A stretch of 64,000 bases of DNA, from NCBI GenBank assembly GCA_001051155.2, contig JYIP02000008.1:930001-994000 (forward strand). The letters run 5' to 3'. A program made the position numbers and the translations under genes. The notes below the pieces were generated by a model. That model saw nothing but the letters and a program-made list of their open reading frames with translations. It had not been told where the DNA came from and did no database searches. Shown piece after piece: positions 52,785 to 63,360 of the stretch (position 1 is its first letter; each line of letters opens with the position of its first letter). Source of the stretch: Chrysoporthe austroafricana (lineage: Eukaryota; Ascomycota; Sordariomycetes; Diaporthales; Cryphonectriaceae).

Positions 52785-54956
52785 CTAGTCCCTCATAACA
52801 CCTGGATGCTCCACAAGGAACTCGGGCGGCACCTCGTTCTCGCTGTCCTCCCTATCGAACGACGGGCCGCCCACACCAGCGGCTGCGTCGCTCTGATCTT
52901 CGCCATCACGATGCTGCTCATTCACGTTGTGCTCCTCATCGTGCGTCGCCAACAGCTCCGGCGGGACCTCATTGTCACTGTCAACCGTTTCCTCCTCATG
53001 GCTGTTCGGCAGATCAAGCAGCTGATGGGAGGGCAGAACGGCACTGCCACCGCTGACCGTGTGAAACGAGTTGTGGCTCCCCGTGATACCAGAGTCCTCC
53101 CTAGGGACGTTACCGGCTTCGGGCACTTCAAGCAGGCTCTCATCGACCGTGGCGCCCGCGGCCTTGAGCATCTCGTGATTCACCCTCGCGGCCTCCCTGA
53201 AAGCCTCAAGCTCGGCACCGATCGCTGCAATGAGAAGGTTCCACCCTTTCTCTTCCGCAACGCCCAGCCGCTGCTCGAGGCCCACGATCACTTCGCCGAT
53301 CTTTTTATACTGCAGCTTCAGGGTCTCGACGGCTGTGGGCTCGCGCTCTTTGCCTTTGCCCTTGCCCTCGGCGCCGAGCTTCGAGTCCGACGCCATATCT
53401 CTCTTCGACATCTGCCTGCGGAGGTCGGTCTCGAAATCAAGCACGAGGTTAACAACCTCATCCCAGACCTCGCCGCCTGCCTCAAGGGCGGCGCGCTCGG
53501 TGTCTACTTCCGCTTTGCGTTTCTCAAGGATGTTAACTTCAGATTCCCACCATTCGCGCGCCATATCGATCGTGCGCCGCTCGGGGCGCAGATGCATAAA
53601 TTCCACCCCGCCTGGTGAGGAAGGCTGGTCTGCGGCCTTCGTGTTTTCAGCCAGTGCCTCCACATCCAGCGGCTTCACAGGGGGGCGAGTCAAGAAGCCC
53701 TTGACCGTGTCCTCTACCTCTTTCAGCGCATTCTTGTATCCGCTCAATCCAGCCTCTCGTCGGTTCCTCACATCATCCATTCTACCCTCCAGGTACCGCC
53801 TCCGGCTCTTAAGCCCAGCAAGCGTCTCCTCCAGTTCGTGGATCTCGGTGCTCACGCCCCTGTGCTTATTTTCGAGATCCTCGAGTTCCCTGCCCAGGGG
53901 CTCTTCCTCGTCCGTTTCCAGCGCACTGAGCTCATCCGCTATCCCGTCCCTTCTTGTGGCCAGGCTCCGCAACTTGGCAAGTGCCTGCTTGCGAGTAGAC
54001 AGCGCGGAAAGAAGCGAAGCATCCTCCTCGGCCTTCAGATTCGCAAGCTCAGCCATGCTGCGTGAAATGCCCTTGCGTGCACCACTGATTCCAAGCCTCT
54101 TCTGCCTCGGCTGTCTCACAGGAATAACCTGTCCACCAGGCCCAGAGCGTGTAACAGGCTCAAGAAACGACACGGACCGCCCTGGGTAGCGCGAAGAAAC
54201 CATCGAGGCCGCGCTCGTTCTTGTAGGCGTAGCGCTCCCACCATCGCTGAGACTCGCACTGTCTGAATACCTCCCACTCTGATCCACCGGCAGCCCGCCG
54301 CCATCACTGACACCGGCCAGACTCTCCTCCTGCACTTGCAGGAACTTCTGCACATCCGCAACGACGGCTCTCTCCCGCCTTGCGAGGCTGCGCCAGATCG
54401 AGTTGCGGTCAAAGGTCACTGTTTTCTCGCCGCGACTCTGTATAGGCCGACTGTCACCCCGATCCCACATCACGCTGCTGATAGCCCGCCTCGCCGTGCC
54501 CGGGAGCCAGGACGCCGCGAGCCCGGTGGTGCTTTCCTCATCGTCCTCATATTGACCATATCCCCGCTGCTGCTCTTCATCGCGAGACAGGACCTTGGAC
54601 ACAGCGATCGGCGGTGGCGGGCCGGAGAAGAGCACCCGCTCGGCACGCTGGCGCGTCTTAGAGGCTGAGCCCATAGACGAGTTGGAGGGGCGGCGGTTCA
54701 GTGCGCCGGTGGGCTTGCGGTTGCTCGTGAGTCTCGATGCAGTGGAGTTAGGCGGTGGGGAGTTCGGATCGCGAAATTCCGCAGGCAGGAGACCGTCCTC
54801 TGCACGGGGCGATAGCTCGTCCAGATCATACTCGCTGATATGGTCGCGCAGGGTCGAGTACCGCGATGTGTTGTTATGGGTGGGCAGGATAGAGGAATTG
54901 CCGTTGCCGTTCTTGGAGAGGGAGAGGCGCGGAAGAAAGGAGGATCTTGTGGCCAT
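52785..54956 (-). CDS. Coiled-coil protein, probably Atg28-like
   Basis: Single exon, 723 residues. The N-terminus (MATRSSFLPRLSLSKNGNGN, then SEYDLDELSPR) resembles what I remember of filamentous-fungal proteins annotated as autophagy-related protein 28, a factor linked to selective and bulk autophagy in yeasts. That link is from memory and not certain. The first 260 residues are Ser/Arg-rich and disordered. Long coiled coils follow at about 300-410 (KQALAKLRSLATRRDGIADE, ELEDLENKHRGVSTEIHELE), about 470-520 and about 560-610. The C-terminus is acidic and contains two copies of a short motif, DSDNEVPPELLATH and DSENEVPPEFLVEH, separated by about 40 residues. The doubled EVPPE[LF]L motif may be a short binding element. 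The first ATG is used. Confidence 0.65.
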   Translation of the reverse strand: MATRSSFLPRLSLSKNGNGNSSILPTHNNTSRYSTLRDHISEYDLDELSPRAEDGLLPAEFRDPNSPPPNSTASRLTSNRKPTGALNRRPSNSSMGSASKTRQRAERVLFSGPPPPIAVSKVLSRDEEQQRGYGQYEDDEESTTGLAASWLPGTARRAISSVMWDRGDSRPIQSRGEKTVTFDRNSIWRSLARRERAVVADVQKFLQVQEESLAGVSDGGGLPVDQSGRYSDSASLSDGGSATPTRTSAASMVSSRYPGRSVSFLEPVTRSGPGGQVIPVRQPRQKRLGISGARKGISRSMAELANLKAEEDASLLSALSTRKQALAKLRSLATRRDGIADELSALETDEEEPLGRELEDLENKHRGVSTEIHELEETLAGLKSRRRYLEGRMDDVRNRREAGLSGYKNALKEVEDTVKGFLTRPPVKPLDVEALAENTKAADQPSSPGGVEFMHLRPERRTIDMAREWWESEVNILEKRKAEVDTERAALEAGGEVWDEVVNLVLDFETDLRRQMSKRDMASDSKLGAEGKGKGKEREPTAVETLKLQYKKIGEVIVGLEQRLGVAEEKGWNLLIAAIGAELEAFREAARVNHEMLKAAGATVDESLLEVPEAGNVPREDSGITGSHNSFHTVSGGSAVLPSHQLLDLPNSHEEETVDSDNEVPPELLATHDEEHNVNEQHRDGEDQSDAAAGVGGPSFDREDSENEVPPEFLVEHPGVMRD

Positions 54957-56276
54957 GATCGTTTCTATAGAGAAATACAGGCGTCAGATCTATCAAGTTT
55001 ACGCGTTGCCAACGCCGGAGCTGTCCTTCTCGTGCTGTTGTTCGCACCTCTGGACTCGGTGGTATGATGTTTGGCAAAGAGTTGGGAAGGTTCCTTCTAG
55101 ATGATCAGGCCGCCCGTGATCTCATCTCGCCATGAAGAGCGTGGCTTCGCAGCAGATGCAGGAGTGGAGGGCTCGTCGAGGTGGAGTGTTGGTCAATAGT
55201 CACAAGTCGACTTTCTGCAACATTGCTAGATGGCATGTGAGCATCTTGGTAGTGACGACAGGCTCAAGGGTGTTGGTGTGGTGGGCAGGCTCCACCTGGT
55301 CAAACTGTAAAGGCGATTAGAGAGACACAGGGGTATCCCTGCTCACATCCTCTACGACAACACCCTCGATATTGGGAGGGTGAGACACACATCCATCCTT
55401 AGATGCATCACAGGCATTGCTTAGCAGTCACCTCCTTGGCTCTCAGACAATCACACTCCACCAGAATAATTCCTATTGATGACACAGTATCTATTTCCGT
55501 TTATGAAGAGGCGCATTCACGCCTCAGAACTCGTAAGAGAATATATCAAACGAAGGCAGTGATGAATAACAACAGATCTCGCCGTGCCTGCACAAGCACG
55601 AAGACAACGTTACCCAGCACGTCCCCCAGTATGACGGCGAACTCCAGCAACTGGTTAGGGCCAGGCGAGGGATTCCGGCATTATTCAAGAAGGAGGACAC
55701 ATTCTCCCATTTTTACTTAGTGAAATGGGCATACGTTTGATGTAATCCATTGCCATCTCTCTAGCCGGAATCCAAGACTCGTCAACACGATCTACCAGCA
55801 AATACAGCAACAGCTTTAATGTCCAACCGCTGCTTCAAGCCGTGTTCTGACCCCCTTATAGATCCTACAGGAAAAATTTCGGTTCAACTCATGCTTTCAC
55901 GTGCGCATAGATAGGCTTGATATGGACGCCTCACCCATCTGAAATATGCAGCACTATTCGGAGCGGCTGCAGAGTCTGATTGTTTTCAGAATAGACCCGT
56001 GCTACATCCACCTCGTGAAGAAATAGACTCCCATTGATCGGATCACGTTTCTGTAAATCTATAGTGTTTCACAGAGACACTATTGGATTTCTGAGGATCT
56101 GCGAAACAATATTGGGTAGTAAAGTGAGTGCCAGAAAGACTGATAGCTCCACCCCGCATATAGAGGCACGACCTACGTTCCTGCGATCGGCCCTCGGCAA
56201 GATCAATGTTGCAGTCATGACTACGCGTGGTATTGACTTCTAATACTGCGCGAAAGGTTTGAGCACACGGGAATGG
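54957..56276. other. Intergenic spacer
   Basis: 1.3 kb between the Atg28-like promoter and the 3' end of the dehydrogenase gene. No supported feature. Confidence 0.45.
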
Positions 56277-57197
56277 CTACATCATCAGGTTCTGGCCTCC
56301 ATCGCACCTAATATCCTCCCCGGTGATGTACACACCAGCTCTACTAGCCAGGAGAACGACCGCACCCATCAGCTCCTCCGGCTGCCCCATACGCCCCATC
56401 GGATGCCTGTGAAACCATTGGGACTTATGCCAGTCCAAACCTGCCCCCTCGTTGAGGATGGTGTCCATGTAGCCCGGGCTGATCGTGTTCACTCGGATGC
56501 CATGGACACCCCACTCCGCCGCCAGCGAGTCCTTCATCGCTAGCACACCCGCCTTTGACACGTTGTAGCTGACCTGCGGCTGAGGCCAGTTCGGCCGGTG
56601 AGCGGAGATGCTAGCTGTCATGGTGATGCTGCCCCTCGTCTTCTGCTGGATCATTCTGCGCGCTGCGGCCTGCGCGCATATGAACGAGCCGGTGAGGTTG
56701 ATGTCCAGGATGGCGCGGAACTGCTCGGCCGTCATTTCAACAGCGTGCATAGTACTAACTACACCCGCAAAGCAGACCATCACATCCACGGAGCCGAGCA
56801 TGGCCGCCGCCCCCTCTACCGCCTCGTTGACCTTCGCCCCATCTGTGACGTCGACCCTCGTGAAGCCAACCTTGGCGCCGGGGAAGCTCTCCCTCAGTAA
56901 CTTGACCTTGGCGGCCCCTTCCGCCTCATTAAGGTCAAAGATGACAAGTCCGCTCGCTCCGTGTTCGAGTAAGGCCCGGCAGGCTGTGAAGCCAAGATCA
57001 CCAGTCCCTCCTGTCACTATGGCGTTGCCAGTGACCGCGAATCGTTCCAGAGCTCGGGCCTTGGCACCCTCCTGCGACAGCGGCGGCAGTGGCCCTGAGA
57101 GACTGCCCAGCGATCCATCACCGAGTGAGATCTTGGGAATAACCCTTGATGTGAGCTGCGATCGTTCTGTCGTCATGTTATATCTTATTAGTGACAA
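56277..57197 (-). CDS. Short-chain dehydrogenase/reductase (polyol/ketose reductase type)
   Basis: Single exon, 306 residues; Met 8 (MTTERSQ) is an alternative start. It is a classical SDR: cofactor-binding TGGTGDLGFTACRALLEHGA (TGxxxGxG) at about 61-80, an acidic residue after strand 2 (LVIFDLNE) favouring NAD(H), and a loop FAG in place of the usual NNAG. The catalytic residues are Ser in MTASISAH and the YNVSK (YxxxK) pair. The ending is IRVNTISPGYMDT, then GRMGQPEELMGAVVLLASRA and YITGEDIRCDGGQ. The family layout matches fungal D-arabinitol dehydrogenases, sorbose reductases and related mannitol/xylulose enzymes. A polyol or ketose substrate is therefore likely but not proven. The N-terminal 45-residue extension is longer than the core fold needs. 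Confidence 0.85.
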   Translation of the reverse strand: MSLIRYNMTTERSQLTSRVIPKISLGDGSLGSLSGPLPPLSQEGAKARALERFAVTGNAIVTGGTGDLGFTACRALLEHGASGLVIFDLNEAEGAAKVKLLRESFPGAKVGFTRVDVTDGAKVNEAVEGAAAMLGSVDVMVCFAGVVSTMHAVEMTAEQFRAILDINLTGSFICAQAAARRMIQQKTRGSITMTASISAHRPNWPQPQVSYNVSKAGVLAMKDSLAAEWGVHGIRVNTISPGYMDTILNEGAGLDWHKSQWFHRHPMGRMGQPEELMGAVVLLASRAGVYITGEDIRCDGGQNLMM

Positions 57198-60100
57198 GCG
57201 ATTAACGAAGCTTGTAGCGGCACAGTTATGGTATCTTGCGCACTCAAGTATTCATGAAGTCAAAAGAGAGATGGAAAGGGTTGATATGTTGTTCAAACAT
57301 ACTCAAACACGCGGCAGCCGCCATCGGGCAGGGTGACGCCGTCCGAACTCCGCATTACGGACACTGAGCACCTAAGTCTTGAGTGGACGCCGGCGATGTC
57401 GATCCTCTCCATCGGAGTGTGTAGTCCGTGGGGTACTTACATATACTGGGGCATCTGTACTCCAATTTCTGGTGGACAGCGCATGGCCACGCACGTGAAG
57501 TGCTAGTCTGACAGTTAAGATGCAACATTGAAAATATAGCTTCCCAATGTAGCACGGCTGACAGTGGGCCTAAATCAATTGGGGAGATGCAATCAAAGAG
57601 ACGTATGTGGGCACAAAGCGATTATGGCATAACCATAGACGACAAGTACAGAGTGATAGGCAGAAACTTGGAATCAACATATTGATACACCCTCATTAGG
57701 CATGGCGCACAATCCGTCATCACTTCAACCAACTCCTGCCGCTAATTATCTAAAGGCTCAGTAGAGCAATGCAAATGAAACAAACGGTGAGTACCAGCAG
57801 CGCAAATTGTGAAAGCAAGAAAGGCAGAGCGAAGCGTGAAATGAAATAAAATGCTCAGAAAATGCATAACATGGAAACAAAAAGGCAAAACCCAAGACTG
57901 CGGAAACCGGTGCGCAAAAACAAGAAAAGAGCAGTAGTAAGCAAAATCAGATCAACAAAGGCCGAATAAGATTTTGTCTAAACCGTCACGCTGTGTGTGC
58001 TTCGGAGGAATTCGGGATTCTTTCGTGGAAGTATATGCTGAGACATATTTGTTAGATGGATGTGCCTGAGGCTGAATAATGACGAACCTGAGAGGAAAAA
58101 CTCACTGAAGACAAGGTTCGCAAGCCTAGAGGTAGGTTATAAACATTATGTACTAGTAGGCCTTGGTAGTCATATCCAAGAATGACAAGGAGTGCCTATC
58201 TCATGAATTAGTATTTGCTGAAAAACCTGGGTAGAGGAGTAATGCGAGTCTAGATTAGTACGAACTTTTGGACCAGCCCGGGATGAGAATCGAGGAGAGT
58301 CTCGAGATTATTCCATAGCGATGTGTAATCGACGCCGGTCGAAGCCAATGCAATGCGTCGTGCAAAAATTCAATGAAGGTGTGTGATCTCCGGTGTATTT
58401 AAAGAGTGTGAGCGGTTTGATTGACACCACCGAGACCGGCAAGCAGAAAACAGAAGGCAATTAACTTTGATACTGAGGTGTGATGCAAGGAACAAGATGG
58501 GGACCGGTTCAAATAAGGGAATGGATAAGCAAGAGAACCTGGTTGTAGTCGATCAAAAACTGAATAAGACGACGAGAGCAAAAATTGGAAAGAATGTAAC
58601 TGTCTCAAAAATAAAAGACCAAGCGGGCTGAGCGAGTGTACCTTAAGAAAGAGTGTGACGATGTCATATGGAAGCAAAGACGTAATAAATAAGTAGAAAG
58701 CGAGTGAGCATCGAAACGATAGTGATGCCTCCAGAAGTGTTACCAGCGGAGCAAGGGTTGGCTAAAACGAGGCCCTTGTGTGTCAAGGCGAAGGCATAAT
58801 AATCGAAAAGAGTGATCGTTTAACGAGTGTCGTACATCTCCATCATTTGAAGATGGGTGGGGCGAGATGAGTCGCGACACATTTGAAAGAATGAAGTTTT
58901 TGCCAATAAAGAGAGTGCAGCTGCTTGAAGGAAGCCGTTCGATGAAATGAGTGTGGGATAGCCAAAGGCTGACGCATTGTAGAAAAGAGTGACCAAGACC
59001 TCAGAGTCTGCAGTAAAGATTGTGTAGTAGCGGGTGATTGAAGATTAAAAGTTATTGAAGAAGTATGGTCGTAAAAGAGCGTTTTGATGAAGAGCGTCAG
59101 AGTCTTCAGCATTTCTTTGTAAAGATCGTGAAGAAACGAGTGACGGGGGGTTTAAACATTAACACGGAAGTAAAGTCGGATCAATGAGTGTCATAGCCCA
59201 CAGGGAGCCTCGTAATGAGCGACGAAAGCTTTGTCAAAACGGTGCTCGCCCGGATAGACATTGAGATAACGAATGACCAGGGTTTGAAAGATCCAGTGAA
59301 AGAGCGAGTAAGATCCAGCATCCGTGAATTATAAAGTTCGCTGGGCGTAAAACGGCAGTCTTTCCAGGGCCTTCAGGTTAACATCAAAAAGGCGGACAAA
59401 ATGAATGGAAAAATGTAATCAGACCAGATAAGGAGAGGACACGGCTCAAATATGTGTCAGCCGCAGAGTTGATGGAACATTGTGCTGGAAGCGAGTGACA
59501 ATGGATTGAGATCATGATCATCTCTTGCATGAACGGTCGGCAGCAAACAAGAGAAGCAAGGAGTGAAATATGGCCTGAAGGTATTTAATACCTTGAACGC
59601 GAAATTCAGAAGATGATGACGGTAGAGCGAGTGAACACGGTGCCAATCGGGAATTGGTGCTACAAACGCGAGGAGACCGACGCGAGGAGGTTAAGCTGGG
59701 TGGTCATCTTGGGAACGAGTGTGAGGTCGATGATGGCAGATAAGCGATCGGATTCGGTCACAGTCTGCCGGTGCGAATGAAGCGAGAGGGTCGGATGCGA
59801 GCGACAGAGCGAGTGAAGAGGGACGAGCCAAGCTAACACTTCGAGAACGAGAGTTATACCAACGCGGGAAGCCAATGAATGACAGTGACCGGAAAAGAGC
59901 GTAATAAGATGGTGGGAAGAAGCGATGGACGGCGTTGATGTCTGCCATATACGAACAGCCGAGAGCGAGGGACTAGCAATGCGGGCACCAGTTATCAGCC
60001 CGTAAAAGAGAGTGGGCAACAAAGTGCGTTGAGCCCGCCATCGTGAGAAGAACGAGTGTTAGTGGATGGTGATGCTGTATCTAGCCATTGCCCCCAGAAC

Positions 60101-61471
60101 GAGAGATGGTGGTCGATGAAGAAGACACGAGCGGCTGCTGAAGGAGAGACGATGTGAGCGCTGAAGACCGGATGAAAGGGAACACTAAGCTGCCACAAGA
60201 GCAGCACTATATACCTATTCAGCGGCGTGCTGTCTGTAGTATGGAGCAGCAGGCAACCATCATGGATAGCCACGTCGATCCACTTGCGCTGTTTCGTAGC
60301 CTGACGACCATGTAGTTGAAACATACGCAGCCGGGTCAATGGCGACTTGCCTACCAACGCATCAGGGCAGTGGTGCAACCAGCCGGCCACGGGCGACCTG
60401 GACAAGCATCGCGTTGACACCTGAAATCAAGGACCATAGGGTTGAGCAGCTGGGCCGGCCTGCGCGGATGAAGCGAACGCTCAGCGACCCACAAAGAGAC
60501 CCTCGAGCCTCAAGCATATCCAATGAATGATGCAGGACTCGGGTTCAGCCGGAGTCTTCGGTGCCCAGGTGAACCGTCAGCCGGACATCGGCAGACCCGC
60601 TCTGCGGCCGGTGGCCTCGGATCGGGTCCCACTCAAGGGGCCGAAACAATTTTGGATGGTTTCAAACCGGCAATTAGACCTGCACTGAAAAACACAAGAA
60701 AACCTCGCTCGACCAATGGATTCGGTACAGTCATCCCATAATGGCGGCGAGGAAGGCTTCTCCTTGGCCTCGCGTTGCCTCAAGCCTTCAGATCGCCAAA
60801 CCCCCTTACCCATCACTTGAACGATCGGCAAGCCTGAGAGACCTTATTGAGACGCACGCATCTGACTGTATGTTTCAATTGGCCTTCATACTAGAGACTC
60901 ACGATAACATCAGATACGCTGCATGGAATCGGGTGGTTGGATGAGGACAACAACGATGCCGCCGTCTGTATTCCTGTCTGTTTCCGAGCAGGTGGGCGTA
61001 ACGCTTCAACAACAATGGTAATCAGCTCTCCAAAATTTTGGATTTGTCCGATATAGTATGAGGTATCTATCTCATAGATAGAAACTTACCAGAGAAATTT
61101 TTCCAGGCCGCCTTGACGATGTCTGATGCCGTGCATCTGTTTTCTCCCGACGGGCTGGTGCCTGAACAACCCCACTCATGTGCCACTCACTCCATATCAA
61201 TTTGATAGTCATTCGACTTGAAGAGAAAATCTAATCTGAGGTTGTTGAATTTCATGCGTTGTCTCATTTGTGCTTGAGAATTGGATACCTGGCTGAGTCT
61301 TTCGGTACAGGAGGTGTAGTCAGACAAGCGCACTCTCAAGTTTGTTGAAATATAATTACGTCCTTCCGTAGGCCTTCATAGTCAGATATGTTCGGATAGC
61401 AAATTTAAGACAATTCTTTGCATCACCCGCTCCAACCAGCCGCCTCTCAGAAAATGGTAGGTCCTCTATTA
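57198..61471. other. 4.3-kb gene-free tract with purine-rich, motif-dense centre
   Basis: No protein gene is supported. From about 57770 to 60150 the + strand is conspicuously A/G-rich. Open frames on either strand are short and the minus-strand translations are low-complexity (LHSF, SLxLL). Within it is the GAGTG/GAGCG motif cluster listed separately. The right end (60.3-61.47 kb) is ordinary spacer up to the transposon. Confidence 0.6.
58190..60058 (+). other. GAGTG/GAGCG motif-dense locus, candidate non-coding RNA
   Basis: By hand I count 19 GAGTG and at least 9 GAGCG pentamers on the + strand in 1.87 kb, several fused as GAGCGAGTG (58630, 59625, 59807). I noticed no CACTC on the same strand. 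GAGTG is usually preceded by AA(A/C/T) or GC and followed by A or T, a loose consensus AAMGAGTGW. Spacing is irregular (15-150 bp), so this is not a simple tandem repeat. The minus-strand equivalent would be CACTCGTT in a pyrimidine-rich transcript. An exonic array of RNA-binding-protein sites in a long non-coding RNA is one reading; a decayed repeat is another. Confidence 0.5.
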
Positions 61472-61581
61472 AGTCAAAGCACCCCCTTTCGGCGCACCCC
61501 CCATTTCGGCGCACCCCCCCTTTCGGCGCACCCCCCATTTCGGCGCACCCCCCCTTTCGGCGCACCCTGGTCAGCCACACC
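61472..61581 (+). repeat. Left inverted terminal repeat, 110 bp, five subrepeats
   Basis: Outer 15 bp AGTCAAAGCACCCCC, then five copies of TTTCGGCGCACCC joined by CCCA or CCCC spacers that alternate (a 34-bp higher-order unit), then TGGTCAGCCACACC. It is exactly 51 bp (three 17-bp units) longer than the right repeat. Confidence 0.93.
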
Positions 61582-61625
61582 AAATATAGATATATATATA
61601 TATATACATTCTCAACTTTTCTACT

Positions 61626-63209
61626 CTATATAGCTACCACAATGCAATCCTTTTCAGAACTAGATAATTCAACATCGCTCTCTCTATAAGAAGTATCCGT
61701 TTCTCGATTAACCGCATTTTGAGTTCTCTGTATAGCTTCGATACTAGCAAACTTGGAATTCGCGCTGATATCGACCTTCCTTCTTTTTGTTGGCCGGGAA
61801 GTTTCAACTTGTGCTTTTAAAGCTCGGTTCTCTTCTAGGGCTTTAGCTAGCTCGAAATCCCTCTCGTCCCAAGCTTTTTTTATTTTTCTGAATAATATCC
61901 GTTGTGCTGGTACAGTTGAAAGTTGATGCCGGTTTTTCTGGAGCTGATAGTATAGCTCTCTAGCCTTCCGAGTAGTCGAATATATATCCGGCTAGCTCGA
62001 AAAGGGCCTAGGGATAGAATTGAATGCTGTTGATTGTTCTGAGCTCGAATGTAACTGGGCTTGCCGGCGTTGTTGGCTGTTCTCGAGAAGAAGAGGGCTG
62101 AAAAGCGGTTCGGCTAGTCGGATAGGCCAAAGACCCGTTGCTTGCCAGCCAGATTTAATATTTTGGCTAGATAGACCTTCTATCCGTGCTAAGCGATAGT
62201 TTTCGAGAAATAAACGCTTGCCGCGGATAGTTGTCTCTCCCCACTGGCCCAGAAGGCTGACCTTTTTTCGATAAGCTCTCTTGAGAGAGGAAAAGACGCC
62301 CAGATCGAGAGGAGGCAAATAGATCAATAGAATATTGTTCTGGAAGCATTCCCACATAAATTCGTCTGTTGCATGGCTGCCGTGGCCATCTAGGACTAAT
62401 AGCCTGGCTTCCAAGGGGTCCTCTGGCTGGCTGCTAGGAATGAAAATCTTCTTGAGCCATTCGAGAGCGTCTTTGTTGCTAGTCCAGCCATTATTCGTAG
62501 CAAAGAATTGCCAGCCTTTAAAAGGTTCCAAGAGGGTAGGAAACCATTGTTGCTGTACAGTCTTGCCCTTGAAGATAACCAGAGGAAGGAGGTGGGTACC
62601 CGTCGCGGAAATGCATTCAAGGAACGACGTCCAGGACCTCGACCCAGGGTCTTTTTTCTGGATTAAACGAGAAGAAGAGCTCCCGAGAACTAATTCGTTC
62701 TCTCCTTGACCCTCTATTATCCCAGCTTCGTCCATATTCCATCTGTTAGCCGGCTTGATAGCCTGGATAGAAGGAAGGTCGAATAGACGGAACCAAGACC
62801 GTATTACCTCTATTGTTGCTCCGTTAGTTCGATCCGAAGCTATTTTTCGAGGCTTCCAGACCTAGATTTCCGGGTTTCTTTTTAAAAAAGCCTCAGTCCA
62901 TCTCTTTCCTAGCGGTCGAGAGTCTCCTTGAATAAGGAGGATCTTCTGGGCAAATAGCTTAAGCGTCGAATGGCTTGGAAGGAACCCTAGGCTTTCTTGA
63001 ATTCGAATCCATTCAACTAGTTTTTTTTCCTGGCTAATAGAGAGCCTTTGCTGAGCTTCAGCCCCTCGTCGATGGTCTTGTGCGCCTGATAAACGGCGTC
63101 GGATAGTAGTGCTCGGGATACCGTATTCGATCGAGGCTTTACGGATAGATAGGCCTGCCTTGACGGCTTCGATAGCCTGAAAGATATTAGATTCAGTATA
63201 TGGCTTCAT
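61626..63209 (-). pseudogene. Pogo/Fot1-like transposase, interrupted
   Basis: One frame of 528 codons from ATG 63209 to TAG 61626-61628, broken by in-frame TAG at 62862-62864 and 61992-61994. N-terminal HTH/CENP-B-like part: AIEAVKAGLSIRKASIEYGI, IPSTTIRRRLSG and the second half with RWTEAFLKRNPEI. After the first stop the frame continues with family sequence up to RWNMDEAGIIEGQ, which holds the first catalytic Asp. The second Asp is in VLDGHGSHATDEF. The third region reads LIYLPPLDLGVFSSLKRAY and lacks the residues that family members usually have between LPP and PLD, so a small in-frame deletion is likely. The C-terminal Lys-rich tail (RPTKRRKVDISANSKFASIE) lies beyond the second stop. Both stops could derive from CAG by C-to-T change, as in repeat-induced point mutation, but this is inference. 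Confidence 0.85.
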
Positions 63210-63301
63210 TGTATATAGTTTAATATATGTACAAGTTTTGAAGCAATTCGGAAAAGAATTGATAGAATAAAATAAAAATATATAAAGGGGATTGAACTGG
63301 C

Positions 63302-63360
63302 GGTGTGGCTGACCAGGGTGCGCCGAAAGGGGGGGTGCGCCGAAAGGGGGTGCTTTGACT
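63302..63360 (-). repeat. Right inverted terminal repeat, 59 bp, two subrepeats
   Basis: Read on the minus strand: AGTCAAAGCACCCCC, two TTTCGGCGCACCC units, then TGGTCAGCCACACC. It matches the left end apart from the number of 17-bp units. Confidence 0.93.

Larger units (their letters stand above)
61472..63360. mobile_element. Pogo/Fot1-like (Tc1-mariner superfamily) DNA transposon
   Basis: A 1,889-bp element bounded by perfect outer inverted ends (AGTCAAAGCACCCCC) and flanked on both sides by TA (61470-61471 and 63361-63362), the target duplication of the Tc1/mariner superfamily. It carries one transposase gene on the minus strand, with an HTH/CENP-B-type N-terminus and a DDE domain, as in fungal Fot1/pogo elements. 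Both ends contain tandem 17-bp subrepeats. The transposase is interrupted, so this copy should be non-autonomous. It inserted about 560 bp upstream of a secreted-protein gene. Confidence 0.92.

Noticed and set aside
58190..60058. CRISPR-like or simple tandem array
   Set aside because: Motif spacing is irregular, repeats are only about 5-9 bp and no conserved unit length exists; a eukaryotic genome also makes CRISPR untenable.
57198..60350. Telomerase RNA as an explanation of the gene-free tract
   Set aside because: I looked for a template such as ctaaccctaa on either strand and found none in this interval.
61418..61633. Plus-strand frame of 71 codons with repeated FRRTP/FGAP pattern
   Set aside because: It is the translation of the transposon's tandem subrepeats, not a protein gene.
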